Of a stretch of 38,116 nt of DNA, positions 28,024 to 38,116 are shown one piece after another. Source of the DNA: Pseudomonadota bacterium (GTDB lineage: Bacteria; Desulfobacterota; WTBG01; CAIYCZ01; CAIRTM01); contig JAHEEI010000006.1 in the NCBI GenBank assembly GCA_024640785.1, positions 1 to 38,116 of the forward strand. The letters are read 5' to 3'. Position 1 is the first letter of the stretch. The number at the start of each line of letters is the position of its first letter. The position numbers were made by a program, and so were the translations under genes. The notes below the pieces were generated by a model that did not search any database, was not told the origin of the DNA, and worked only from the letters and a program-made list of their open reading frames with translations.

Positions 28024-28165
28024 TAAATAAATATATGGTTCTGAAATTTTGTGCTTGAAGTTTTGAATAATTTAATTAGCAGTTCCTATGATTTGAGCAG
28101 TTCTTTTGGGGGCAAACAATCTAATATATTTCTCGAGTTTTGTGTGATTTGAAATGGAGGAATAA

Positions 28166-28558
28166 ATGCTTTTTAAACTTTTTTTACTTTTTACTGTAAT
28201 ACCTTTTATTGAACTTGCTCTTCTTATCAAGATAGGAACAATGATAGGAATATTTGAAACCATACTAATAATTGTTATTACCGGTATGGCAGGCGCGCTT
28301 ATGGTTAGGTCCGCAGGGATTGAGTGTCTGTTTAGGATTAAAAAAAATATGGATTCAGGAATAATACCCACGGATGATCTTTTTTTGGGACTTCTTATTC
28401 TGATGGCAGGTGCGTTTCTTTTAACTCCGGGGCTTATTACAGACGCAGCCGGTTTCATTCTCCTTATTCCTGCTACAAGAGAGTTTGTGAAAAATTGTTT
28501 GAAAAAATATGTTAGAATGAAACTTGATCAGGCAAGATTGAATCATGATATTATGTAG
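28166..28558 (+). CDS. fxsA: FxsA family membrane protein
   Basis: FLLFTVIPFIELALLIKIGTMIGIFETILIIVITGMAGALMVRSAG, AGAFLLTPGLITDAAGFILLIPATR. Confidence 0.88.
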   Translation: MLFKLFLLFTVIPFIELALLIKIGTMIGIFETILIIVITGMAGALMVRSAGIECLFRIKKNMDSGIIPTDDLFLGLLILMAGAFLLTPGLITDAAGFILLIPATREFVKNCLKKYVRMKLDQARLNHDIM

Positions 28559-28892
28559 AATAAGAAATTAATTGCATATTAATACTTTAATTAACCATTT
28601 ATTGCTTATAACTGCAATCCAAAATAATTAATTGGAACGATATTTAAATTAAAATAATATATTTTTTATAATATATTATAAATATACTAAAGATGGCTGA
28701 ATATAAACTATTTGGAATCGTAATGTTTCTGCTTAGGTAAAAAAACTAAAAATCTTGCAGAAAAAAAATATTTATGATATAAAAATAAAATTTAGTCTTA
28801 TTCGATGACTAGAAAATATAGCATACTGGTGAGACGCTGGTATAAACCAATAACTGGCATGTATAAAGGATAAAAGGTTACAAATAAACCTG

Positions 28893-28913
28893 TTGCAGGC
28901 CCCAAAACTGCAA
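28893..28913 (+). promoter_or_regulatory. Hairpin in the rpsB 5' leader
   Basis: TTGCAG (28893-28898) / CTGCAA (28908-28913) 35 nt before the rpsB TTG start. Confidence 0.4.
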
Positions 28914-28947
28914 TCTGTCCACATGCTAAATGTAAGGAGGAAGATTC

Positions 28948-29715
28948 TTGTCTAAAATAATTAACATGAAAGAAATGCTAGAAGCAGGATCCCACTTTGG
29001 TCACAGAACCAGTAAGTGGAATCCAAAAATGAAGAAGTATATTTATGGTGCCCGGAATGGTATCCATATAATTGATCTTCAACAAACTGTGGTGCTTGTA
29101 AAAGAAGCTTACCGGTTTGTGGTAGACGTAGCTGAAAATGGTGGAAAAGTACTTTTTGTCGGAACCAAAAGGCAGGCTCAGGAAGCTATAAAAGAAGAAG
29201 CCAACAGAGTTGGTATGCACTATGTAATAAATCGGTGGCTCGGCGGTCTCTTGACAAATTTTCAAACGGTTAAGAAAAGCATCGAAAGAATGAAGAAGCT
29301 TGAAACCATGAGAGATGATGGCAGTTTTGAAGGTTTTAAAAAGAAAGAAGCCCTTGGTTATGAGCGAGAAATTAAAAAACTTAATTTTATATTCAACGGT
29401 ATACGGGAAATGGGCGGTGTTCCGGATGTTATTTTTATCATAGATCCTAAAAAAGAAAAGATTGCCTTCGCAGAGGCAAAGAAACTTAATATTCCGGTTA
29501 TTGCTCTAGTGGATACTAATTCTGATCCTGATAGTATTGATTTTGTAATACCTGCAAATGATGATTCTATCCGGGCTATAAAACTTTTTAGCTCAAAGAT
29601 TGCAGATGCTATTATTGAAGGAGCGCAAAAAAGGGAAGAATCCTTAAAAGAACAGGCTTCTAAAGAACAGGCTTTTAAAAAACAGGCTGAAGAAGCAGAA
29701 ACAGCTGAGAAATAA
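28948..29715 (+). CDS. rpsB: 30S ribosomal protein S2
   Basis: TTG start behind aaggagg; [40 protein letters not shown]. Confidence 0.97.
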   Translation: MSKIINMKEMLEAGSHFGHRTSKWNPKMKKYIYGARNGIHIIDLQQTVVLVKEAYRFVVDVAENGGKVLFVGTKRQAQEAIKEEANRVGMHYVINRWLGGLLTNFQTVKKSIERMKKLETMRDDGSFEGFKKKEALGYEREIKKLNFIFNGIREMGGVPDVIFIIDPKKEKIAFAEAKKLNIPVIALVDTNSDPDSIDFVIPANDDSIRAIKLFSSKIADAIIEGAQKREESLKEQASKEQAFKKQAEEAETAEK

Positions 29716-29765
29716 TATAACGATTACCAGCTTGCTTTGGAGCTGCTAAAGAGGAGATATGTACT

Positions 29766-30359
29766 ATGAGTGTTGATGCAAAAAACGTTAAAGAATTGAG
29801 AGACAAAACAGGCGCTCCAATGATGGACTGCAAGAAAGCTTTGCAGGAGTGTGACTGTAACATGGAAAAGGCTGTTTCATTTCTAAGAGAAAAGGGAATT
29901 TCTTCTGCAGATAAAAAGTCGGGACGTGCTACAAAAGACGGAAAAATCATTTCCTATATACATCCCGGAGATAAATTGGGTGTTCTGGTTGAAATAAACT
30001 GCGAGACAGACTTTGTGGCAAAGGGTGAAGGTTTTACTTCTTTTGCGAAAGATATAGCCATGCACATAGCTGCTGCAAGTCCTCAGTATTTGAAAAAAGA
30101 GGATGTTCCTGAAGATGTAATTTCAAAAGAGCGCCAGATTTACGAGACACAGGCAAAAAATGAGAATAAGCCTGAAAAAGTCATCGAAAAGATCGCTGAA
30201 GGAAGAATCGCAAAATTCTATTCAGAAGTATGCCTGCTTGAACAAAATTTTGTAAAGGACGATAAGGTTAAAATAAATGATTTTGTTAAAAGCGCGATTG
30301 CTCAGTTCGGAGAAAATATTAATATTGCACGTTTTGTCAGATTCAATCTTGGGGACTGA
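29766..30359 (+). CDS. tsf: Elongation factor Ts
   Basis: VKELRDKTGAPMMDCKKALQE, ETDFVAKGEGF. Confidence 0.97.
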   Translation: MSVDAKNVKELRDKTGAPMMDCKKALQECDCNMEKAVSFLREKGISSADKKSGRATKDGKIISYIHPGDKLGVLVEINCETDFVAKGEGFTSFAKDIAMHIAAASPQYLKKEDVPEDVISKERQIYETQAKNENKPEKVIEKIAEGRIAKFYSEVCLLEQNFVKDDKVKINDFVKSAIAQFGENINIARFVRFNLGD

Positions 30360-30372
30360 TAATAATATTTGA

Positions 30373-31107
<735 letters not shown>

Positions 31108-31110
31108 AAT

Positions 31111-31668
31111 ATGGAAAAAGAGCTCTTAAGTATTTTAAAAACTGATATGGATAAAAGTATTGAATCCTACGAAAAGGAGCTTGGGAAAGTAAGAACAGGA
31201 AGAGCTTCTCTGTCCTTGCTTGACAGTGTTAGAGTAGATTATTATGGAACACCAACAGCATTGAATCAGCTTTCAAATGTTTCAATCCCCGAGGCAAGGC
31301 TTATCACAATTCAGCCTTGGGATTCTCAAGTGATAAAAGAGATTGAAAAGGCTATTTTAAAAGCTGATCTTGGTTTGACTCCCAACAGTGATGGGAAAAT
31401 CATAAGGGTTTCTATTCCTCCACTAACAGAGGACAGAAGAAAAGAGCTTGTCAAGATGGTAAAAAAAATATCTGAGGCTGCGAAAATTTCTGTCAGGAAC
31501 CATAGAAGAAAAATCAATGATGATTTAAAATCAGCAAAGAATGACAAACTAATATCTGAGGATGAAATGTTTAAATCTCAGGAGGAAGTTCAGAAAATTA
31601 CAGATGAGTATGTCAAGAAGTGTGATGAGATTGGCGAAAAAAAAGAAAAAGAGATAATGGAGTTTTAA
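31111..31668 (+). CDS. frr: Ribosome recycling factor
   Basis: LGKVRTGRASLSLLDSVRVDYYGTPTALNQLSNVSIPEAR, KEKEIMEF C-terminus. Confidence 0.97.
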   Translation: MEKELLSILKTDMDKSIESYEKELGKVRTGRASLSLLDSVRVDYYGTPTALNQLSNVSIPEARLITIQPWDSQVIKEIEKAILKADLGLTPNSDGKIIRVSIPPLTEDRRKELVKMVKKISEAAKISVRNHRRKINDDLKSAKNDKLISEDEMFKSQEEVQKITDEYVKKCDEIGEKKEKEIMEF

Positions 31669-31699
31669 ACAGTTAACAAAATATTAATAGTAAAGGAAG

Positions 31700-31882
31700 G
31701 TGTTTATTATGGCTTATAAGATTACTGAAGATTGTGTATCGTGTGGAACATGTGCTGATGAATGCCCCGTTGAGGCCATCAGTGAAGGTGATGACAGGTA
31801 TGTAATTGATGCTGAAAAATGTACAGATTGCGGATCCTGTGCTGAAGTCTGCCCGACTGAGGCAATAGTTGAAGGTAAGTAG
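31700..31882 (+). CDS. 2[4Fe-4S] ferredoxin
   Basis: CVSCGTCADECPVEAI and CTDCGSCAEVCPTEAI; start is probably the second Met (MAYKITEDC). Confidence 0.95.
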   Translation: MFIMAYKITEDCVSCGTCADECPVEAISEGDDRYVIDAEKCTDCGSCAEVCPTEAIVEGK

Positions 31883-31925
31883 TGTTGATGTGGCATTAAG
31901 CAGTTTTTAAAAAAGTTGTTTTTAT

Positions 31926-31965
31926 AACGCCTGTCCTGTATGTTCACAGGGCAGGCGTTTTTTTA
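31926..31965 (+). terminator. Rho-independent terminator after ferredoxin
   Basis: AACGCCTGTCCTGT-atgttc-ACAGGGCAGGCGTTTTTTTA stem-loop. Confidence 0.9.
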
Positions 31966-32153
31966 TATTTTTTCAGCAAAGATGAAGGTTTCTTCATTCA
32001 GCTAGTCTTTTAGCTGATAATAAAACTGAAAATGTCTCGAATTTTAAACCTAAATTTCATATTACATATCTCTATATTATGAGAGAATTGGCTTGAGCTT
32101 GTAGCTTCATTATGATATTTTAAATGATTATTTAAAATACAGAATGGAAAAGT

Positions 32154-32897
32154 ATGTCTATAAAACAGCTTGTAAAAGAAAAACTTCCCAAGCATATTGC
32201 AATTATTATGGACGGAAATGGTCGATGGGCCAACAAACGTTCATTTAAAAGAATTTTTGGTCACAGGGAGGGTATGGAGTCGGTCAAGGAGATTGTGAGA
32301 GCCTGCTGTGAACTTGACATAAAAGCGCTTACTTTGTATGCATTCTCCAGCCAGAACTGGAAGAGGCCTGAACATGAGGTTGAGGCTCTTATGGGTCTCC
32401 TTAAGAAATATGTACGCTCAGAGGTAAATGAACTTAATCAAAATAATGTTAGATTGCAGGGGATCGGTGATCTAAATAAATTACCGAAATCTGTTATTAA
32501 TGTATTTAATGAGGCTGTTGAGATAACGAGAAATAACACCGGAATGGTATTAAGTGTTGCTTTAAGTTATGGCGGCAGAGAGGAAATACTCAATGCTGTT
32601 TCAAAAATTGCAAATAAAATTGAAACAGGAGAACTGTTATCAGCAGATTTAAACGAGCTTACTATATCGGAAAATTTGTATACCGCAGGTTTGCCGGATC
32701 CTGATCTTTTAATAAGGACAAGCGGTGAGATGAGGATAAGTAATTTTCTGCTTTGGCAAATAGCTTACAGTGAAATATATGTTACCGATGTTCTGTGGCC
32801 TGATTTTAGGAAAGATGATCTATACAGAGCCTTAATAGAATTTCAGAATAGAAAAAGGCGGTTCGGCCTTACTGATGAGCAGATTTCTGAAGGCTAA
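32154..32897 (+). CDS. uppS: Undecaprenyl/polyprenyl diphosphate synthase
   Basis: HIAIIMDGNGRWANKR, YAFSSQNWKRP, LIRTSGEMRISNFLLWQIAYSE. Confidence 0.96.
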   Translation: MSIKQLVKEKLPKHIAIIMDGNGRWANKRSFKRIFGHREGMESVKEIVRACCELDIKALTLYAFSSQNWKRPEHEVEALMGLLKKYVRSEVNELNQNNVRLQGIGDLNKLPKSVINVFNEAVEITRNNTGMVLSVALSYGGREEILNAVSKIANKIETGELLSADLNELTISENLYTAGLPDPDLLIRTSGEMRISNFLLWQIAYSEIYVTDVLWPDFRKDDLYRALIEFQNRKRRFGLTDEQISEG

Positions 32898-32937
32898 CGT
32901 TTCTTCCCAACCGATATTTTCACTAAAAAAGGTTTAA

Positions 32938-33771
32938 ATGCTTAAAAGAATAATAACTGCAGTTATAGGGATTCCGCTTATAATTCTGCTAGTAAAATCA
33001 CCCAGCGATTTTATCTTCTTTGCTGTAATACTGGCAGTTATCGTCCTTGCACTAAAAGAACTTTTTGAGGTTATAATTGCAGGTGAACCAGCCTTTGAGA
33101 AGTGGATGGCAATCCTAGCGGGCTGCCTTTTTCCTGTTTCTGTATTTTTGGGAATTAAGTCCTCTGCGGAAAACAGTCATTTTTTGTGTTCTGCACCTTA
33201 TGCCGTACTTGTATTTTGTTTTATTATTTTTTTCTTATATTATATTATATTTCCAGGTAAAGAAGGTAACGCTTTTGCTATAATTTCTTCAAAATTTTTC
33301 GGTATATTTTATGTAGCAGTTCTGCTGTCTTATCTTTTGCCTATAAACGAGTATCCTCACGGCAAAAATTTAATACTTTTTTTATTTTTTGTGACCTGGG
33401 CCGGAGACTCAGGAGCTTATTTTATTGGAAGTTTAATTGGGAAAAAACCCCTGGCACCGTCAATCAGTCCTAAAAAAACTGTTGAAGGGGCTGTGGGAAG
33501 TGTTGTTTCAAGTGTGTTAGCAGCCCTTATCTGTCAGGTAGTATTATTAAATACTTTTGATATTACAAGCTGTGCTGTAATGGGTTTTGGTATTAATATA
33601 TTTAATCAGTTTGGGGATATTGCTGAATCAATGATAAAGAGAGCGTATAAAGTTAAAGATTCAGGAAATATTATTCCCGGGCATGGAGGTATTCTAGACA
33701 GAGTAGATAGTCTCCTTTTTGCAGCCCCATTTTTTTATTACTATTTAAAGGTTTTTAATACAGGTATATGA
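32938..33771 (+). CDS. cdsA: Phosphatidate cytidylyltransferase
   Basis: SPKKTVEGAVGSVV, SMIKRAYKVKDSGNIIPGHGGILDRVDSLLFAAPFFY. Confidence 0.95.
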   Translation: MLKRIITAVIGIPLIILLVKSPSDFIFFAVILAVIVLALKELFEVIIAGEPAFEKWMAILAGCLFPVSVFLGIKSSAENSHFLCSAPYAVLVFCFIIFFLYYIIFPGKEGNAFAIISSKFFGIFYVAVLLSYLLPINEYPHGKNLILFLFFVTWAGDSGAYFIGSLIGKKPLAPSISPKKTVEGAVGSVVSSVLAALICQVVLLNTFDITSCAVMGFGINIFNQFGDIAESMIKRAYKVKDSGNIIPGHGGILDRVDSLLFAAPFFYYYLKVFNTGI

Positions 33772-34901
33772 AAATAGCAATTCTTGGATCAACTGGATCG
33801 ATCGGTAAAAGCACTCTCGAGGTGATTGAAAAATATCCTGAAAAGTATCAAGTTGTAGGCCTTTCAGCCGGATATAATGCCGAACTCCTTCAGGAACAAA
33901 TCAGTAAGCATAAGCCCGGAATTGTTTCTCTTTCCGAGGACTCAGGACAAGATATCTTAAATGTATGTTCCGGAACAGAGGTTCTCTATGGTGTTGAAGG
34001 TGCCTGTAAGGTTGCTGCAATGCCTGAAGCCGATGTTGTTTTTGCTGCGATATCTGGTTCCGCAGGTCTGCTGCCGACTTTAGCGGCTGTTAAGGCTGGA
34101 AAAACTGTTGCACTTGCAAATAAAGAATCTCTGGTAATGGCCGGTGAACTTATGATTTCTGAAGCGAAAAAGAGCAACTCAGAGATTATTCCAGTTGATA
34201 GTGAGCACAGTGCGATATTTCAGCTATTAAAGGATAAAAAAAATGAGGATGTTAAGAATATAATTCTCACTGCATCCGGCGGGCCTTTTTTAGGAGCAAC
34301 CCTTGAAGAGCTTGAAAATGTTTTGCCTGAAGAAGCATTAATGCATCCACGCTGGAAAATGGGAAGTAAGGTGACCATTGATTCTGCTTCCATGATGAAC
34401 AAAGGGCTTGAGATTATAGAGGCTCACTACATTTTTGGAATGCCTGCTGAAAAGATTAAAGTTATAGTACATCCTCAGAGTATTGTGCATTCAATGGTTG
34501 AATTTATAGACGGAACAGTTTTTGCGCAGCTTTCACGACCGGACATGAAGGCTCCTATTGCATATGCTCTGTCATGTCCGGACAGGCTAGATAAGATTGT
34601 AGAACCTCTCAATTTTGCTGAGATCGGAAAGCTCTCTTTCGAAGATCCTGATTATGAAAGATTTCCGAATCTCAGGCTTGCTTTTCGTGCTCTTGAAACG
34701 GGCGGACTAATGCCGGTTATAATGAATTCTGCGAATGAAGTTGCAGTGCAGAAATTTTGTGACGGTCTTATAGGATTTACTTCTATTTCCAAACTTATTG
34801 AAAAAGTCATGGACTCTTTTAATGATTATGGGGGAAGGTCACTTGATGATATTATTGAAGCCGACAAATGGGCAAGAGAGAAGGCTATAAACAGTACATA
34901 G
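33768..34901 (+). CDS. dxr: 1-deoxy-D-xylulose 5-phosphate reductoisomerase
   Basis: ILGSTGSIGKSTLEVI, ANKESLVMAGELM, VDSEHSAIFQ; ATGA overlap with cdsA. Confidence 0.97.
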   Translation: MKIAILGSTGSIGKSTLEVIEKYPEKYQVVGLSAGYNAELLQEQISKHKPGIVSLSEDSGQDILNVCSGTEVLYGVEGACKVAAMPEADVVFAAISGSAGLLPTLAAVKAGKTVALANKESLVMAGELMISEAKKSNSEIIPVDSEHSAIFQLLKDKKNEDVKNIILTASGGPFLGATLEELENVLPEEALMHPRWKMGSKVTIDSASMMNKGLEIIEAHYIFGMPAEKIKVIVHPQSIVHSMVEFIDGTVFAQLSRPDMKAPIAYALSCPDRLDKIVEPLNFAEIGKLSFEDPDYERFPNLRLAFRALETGGLMPVIMNSANEVAVQKFCDGLIGFTSISKLIEKVMDSFNDYGGRSLDDIIEADKWAREKAINST

Positions 34902-34944
34902 AAAAACTCTTGGGTTATATAATTTATTTTTTAGAAAGATAAAA

Positions 34945-36048
34945 GTGGAAAATATGATTGTAAATTTCTGGAATATTTTTATACATTATTTAATCCCTGG
35001 CGTGCTTCTTTTAGCACCGCTTATTATTGTTCATGAGTTGGGGCATCTTATTTTGGCTAAACTGTCAGGCGTAAGGGTTCTGAAATTCTCTGTGGGGTTT
35101 GGCCCTAAGATTTTCAGTAAAAAAATTGGTGAGACAGAATATGTTCTGTCATGGATACCCTTTGGTGGTTATGTTAAACCTCTTGGTGAAGCACCGGATG
35201 AAGAGGTTTCGGAAGAGGATAAACCTTTTTCTCTTAATCATCAGACACTCCCCAAACGTTTTTCAGTGCTTGCCTCAGGATCGGTTTTTAATATTTTTTT
35301 TGCAGTGTTTGTGTTTTCTGTTTTATATATGTCAGGCATAGAAATGCTTTCCCCAGTCATTGGGAAGGTTTATGATGATACTCCCGCATTAAAGGCCGGC
35401 ATTAAAAAAGGAGATACTATCACTGCAGTCAATGGAATTAAAATAACGCTTTGGGATGAACTGGCCGCATCTGTTGAGGGAAGTGAAGGGAAGGAGATAG
35501 TTCTTCACATAACAAGAGGTAGAGAAGCTATTGTGACAAGCCTTATTCCAAAAGCTACTCTTGCTTCAGACATTCTGAGGGGTACTTATAAGACTTACAG
35601 AATAGGTATATCACCAGCAGAAGATGCTTTTATTAAAAGATATTATAACCCGGCTTCCGCACTATGGATGGGTCTTTCCCAAACTGTTGAGGCGGTTAAG
35701 GTGACTTTTCTTGGCATGGCAATCCTGGCACGGAGCCCGATAGAAAACAAGGAGTATATTGGCGGGCCCATAAGGATTGTTCAGATCGCAGGGGATTTTG
35801 CAGAAACGGGTATAAAAAGTTTTCTTTTTCTTATGGCTATGCTCAGTGTAAACTTGGGCGTTTTAAATCTTCTTCCCATTCCTGTTCTTGACGGTGGGCA
35901 TATCTTTTTTCTTTGTGTTGAGGCAATAAAAGGAAGTCCCTTAAGCTGGAAAAAAATGGAATTTGCGCAGATGGTGGGCCTGGCTCTGCTCCTATTTCTT
36001 ATGCTTTTTGTTACTTATAATGACATAATGCGTTATGTACCAAATTGA
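34945..36048 (+). CDS. rseP: Site-2 protease family RIP metalloprotease RseP
   Basis: IIVHELGHLILAKLSGVRVLKFSVGFGPK, PDZ domain, NLLPIPVLDGGHI. Confidence 0.95.
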   Translation: MENMIVNFWNIFIHYLIPGVLLLAPLIIVHELGHLILAKLSGVRVLKFSVGFGPKIFSKKIGETEYVLSWIPFGGYVKPLGEAPDEEVSEEDKPFSLNHQTLPKRFSVLASGSVFNIFFAVFVFSVLYMSGIEMLSPVIGKVYDDTPALKAGIKKGDTITAVNGIKITLWDELAASVEGSEGKEIVLHITRGREAIVTSLIPKATLASDILRGTYKTYRIGISPAEDAFIKRYYNPASALWMGLSQTVEAVKVTFLGMAILARSPIENKEYIGGPIRIVQIAGDFAETGIKSFLFLMAMLSVNLGVLNLLPIPVLDGGHIFFLCVEAIKGSPLSWKKMEFAQMVGLALLLFLMLFVTYNDIMRYVPN

Positions 36049-36754
36049 TATGGATAAAAAGGAGTTAATTACGCTTGCAATTGAGGCTTCAGGTCAATAC
36101 TGCAGTGCCGCAATTACCAAAGGCTGGACTTTGGCCGGTGAACAGGTAATTTATGGGACCAAAAACCATTCCGAACTTATTCTTCTGATCATTGATGAGC
36201 TGGCTAATAGTACAGGAATTACTTTGTCTGATATTGATATTGTTGCGGTTACAAAAGGCCCAGGCTCTTTTACAGGGATAAGAACCGGGATAAGCACTGC
36301 GCAGGGGCTTGCTTTTTCTCTTGACAAGATTCTTGTGGGGGTTTCAACCCTTGAGGTTCTTGCGTTTCAGACCGGTATTGATTCCGGATATGTCTGTCCC
36401 ATGATAGACGCACGAAAAAGACAGGTCTATACCTGTCTTTATAAGTTCTCAGGCAGCAATGTGATGAATAAAGAGAGGGAAGATACTGTAATCTCTCCTG
36501 AAAAATGGTTTAATGATCTTCCGGCTCAGGTATCCTTTATTGGAGACGGTGCAGGAAAGTACAGAAGTAAGATTGAGGGAATTATAGATAGGGATTACAG
36601 GGTTCTTCCTGAATATCTAGGAATAATCAGAGCAGGGTCCGTGGCTTTTTCTTCCTTGAGATCTTATTTGAACCATCAAAGAAGTGATCTTGAAAATATA
36701 GTTCCTGAATATATTCGTCCTCCTGATGCGGTGTTTGGTAAAAAAGAAAAATAA
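36035..36754 (+). CDS. tsaB: tRNA threonylcarbamoyladenosine biosynthesis protein TsaB
   Basis: LAIEASGQYCSAAI, VTKGPGSFTGIRTGISTAQGLAFSL, MIDARKRQVYTCLY; start possibly ATG 36050. Confidence 0.93.
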   Translation: MYQIDMDKKELITLAIEASGQYCSAAITKGWTLAGEQVIYGTKNHSELILLIIDELANSTGITLSDIDIVAVTKGPGSFTGIRTGISTAQGLAFSLDKILVGVSTLEVLAFQTGIDSGYVCPMIDARKRQVYTCLYKFSGSNVMNKEREDTVISPEKWFNDLPAQVSFIGDGAGKYRSKIEGIIDRDYRVLPEYLGIIRAGSVAFSSLRSYLNHQRSDLENIVPEYIRPPDAVFGKKEK

Positions 36755-36875
36755 GCTGAATAGGTCTTAAGCTTGCATATTTATTTAAAATCGGTACAAT
36801 TTAAAACAGATCGATCTAAATGTTGTCTAGATATAATCATTAATAATACTCTACATTTTTAAGTGAGGAAAACCT

Positions 36876-38116
36876 GTGAAAATTAAAGGCGCACAGATAT
36901 TTTTAGAATGCTTAAAAAGAGAGAAAGTTAAAGTCATTTTTGGTTATCCTGGAGGCTCTGTCCTTGATATTTATGATTCCTTATATGACTCAAAGATAAA
37001 GCATCTTATGACTCGTCATGAGCAGGGTGCAGTCCATGCTGCTGATGGGTATGCACGTGCTACCGGAGATGTGGGTGTGTGTCTGGTGACATCGGGTCCC
37101 GGTGCTACTAATACGGTTACCGGTCTTGCAACTGCCTACATGGACTCAATCCCGATCGTTGTTTTTACCGGACAGGTTCCTACAAAGCTTATTGGTAATG
37201 ATGCCTTTCAGGAGGCTGATATCGTCGGGATATCCAGACCGTGTACAAAACATAATTATCTTGTTGAAAAGACAGAAGATCTGCCGCGGGTAATAAAGGA
37301 AGCATTTCATATCGCCATGTCAGGCCGTCCTGGGCCTGTGCTGGTTGACTTGCCAAAAGATATTCTGGGTAAAGTGGTTGAGTTTAAACCTTCGGAAAAA
37401 GTTGAGATCAGGGGATATAAACCTACTTATAAAGGAAATTTACGCCAGATTGAAAAAGTTTTAGATGAAGTATTGAAGGCAAAAAAGCCAGTTATTTATG
37501 CTGGTGGAGGGGTTATCCTTTCAGAGGCCTCAAAAGAATTATGCTTGTTTGCAAAAAAGACAAACATTCCTGTCACTATGACTTTGATGGGGCTGGGATG
37601 TTTTCCAGGAACTGATCCCATGTCACTGGGTATGATCGGTATGCATGGTACTTTTCGGGCAAATATGGCGGTCACTAACTGTGACCTTTTAATTGCCATA
37701 GGCGCAAGATTTGATGACAGGATTACAGGTGATATTAATGCTTTTGCATCATACGCAAAAATTGTGCACATTGATATTGATCCTACATCCATAAGTAAAA
37801 ACATACCTGTTGATATACCTGTGGTTGGAGATGTTAAGGAGATCTTAAAATCAGCGCTTGGAATTTTAAAAGAAAAGAAAGTAAAGAAGCCTGGGCGTAA
37901 AAAATGGTTTAATGATATCAAGGTCTGGAGGGATAAACATTCCCTTAATTATAAGATGAAGGGAATCATTAAGCCGCAGTATGTGGTTGAAAAAATATAT
38001 GAAGTAACTAAGGGCGATTGTATTATCACTACAGAAGTGGGTCAGAACCAGATGTGGGCTGCCCAGTATTTTAATTATGATAAACCACGAACCCTTCTCA
38101 CTTCAGGCGGACTGGG
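36876..38116 (+). CDS. ilvB: Acetolactate synthase large subunit (3' truncated by window edge)
   Basis: GTG start after gtgagga; [57 protein letters not shown]-like [33 protein letters not shown]. Confidence 0.95.
   Translation, partial: MKIKGAQIFLECLKREKVKVIFGYPGGSVLDIYDSLYDSKIKHLMTRHEQGAVHAADGYARATGDVGVCLVTSGPGATNTVTGLATAYMDSIPIVVFTGQVPTKLIGNDAFQEADIVGISRPCTKHNYLVEKTEDLPRVIKEAFHIAMSGRPGPVLVDLPKDILGKVVEFKPSEKVEIRGYKPTYKGNLRQIEKVLDEVLKAKKPVIYAGGGVILSEASKELCLFAKKTNIPVTMTLMGLGCFPGTDPMSLGMIGMHGTFRANMAVTNCDLLIAIGARFDDRITGDINAFASYAKIVHIDIDPTSISKNIPVDIPVVGDVKEILKSALGILKEKKVKKPGRKKWFNDIKVWRDKHSLNYKMKGIIKPQYVVEKIYEVTKGDCIITTEVGQNQMWAAQYFNYDKPRTLLTSGGL

Noticed and set aside
37496-37921. 141-aa minus-strand ORF
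   Set aside because: Antisense to ilvB.

Overview
This 38.1-kb window looks like bacterial chromosome from a deltaproteobacterium/Desulfobacterota-type genome (taxonomic guess from protein style only; not tested). Much of it is core housekeeping: pepA, rlmH, rimO, argJ, secA, a trpF-like gene, trxB, tRNA-Met(CAU), rpsB-tsf-pyrH-frr, uppS-cdsA-dxr-rseP-tsaB, and a truncated ilvB at the right edge. Two uncharacterised modules stand out. (A) At ~1-5.5 kb: DUF1302-like outer-membrane protein (C-terminal end only), DUF1329 (LolA-like fold family), a 7-repeat YCF48/BNR-propeller lipoprotein, and an RND/MMPL exporter, which together resemble an envelope-spanning lipid or hydrophobic-compound export system. 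(B) At ~19.0-24.3 kb: a cytosolic TPR protein, an MglA-like GTPase with a long acidic C-terminal extension and no adjacent MglB, a polytopic TPR membrane protein with a C4 zinc motif, and a DUF4388(PATAN)-type protein whose periplasmic tail resembles a pseudopilin/GspG C-terminus. This may be a polarity or type IV pilus-linked signalling module. Smaller observations include a nine-cysteine insertion in SecA, a divergent TrpF lacking the usual QLHG motif, two short coding remnants missed by the ORF track, several strong intergenic inverted repeats, and a possible rpsB leader. No CRISPR array, rRNA, IS element or phage was seen.
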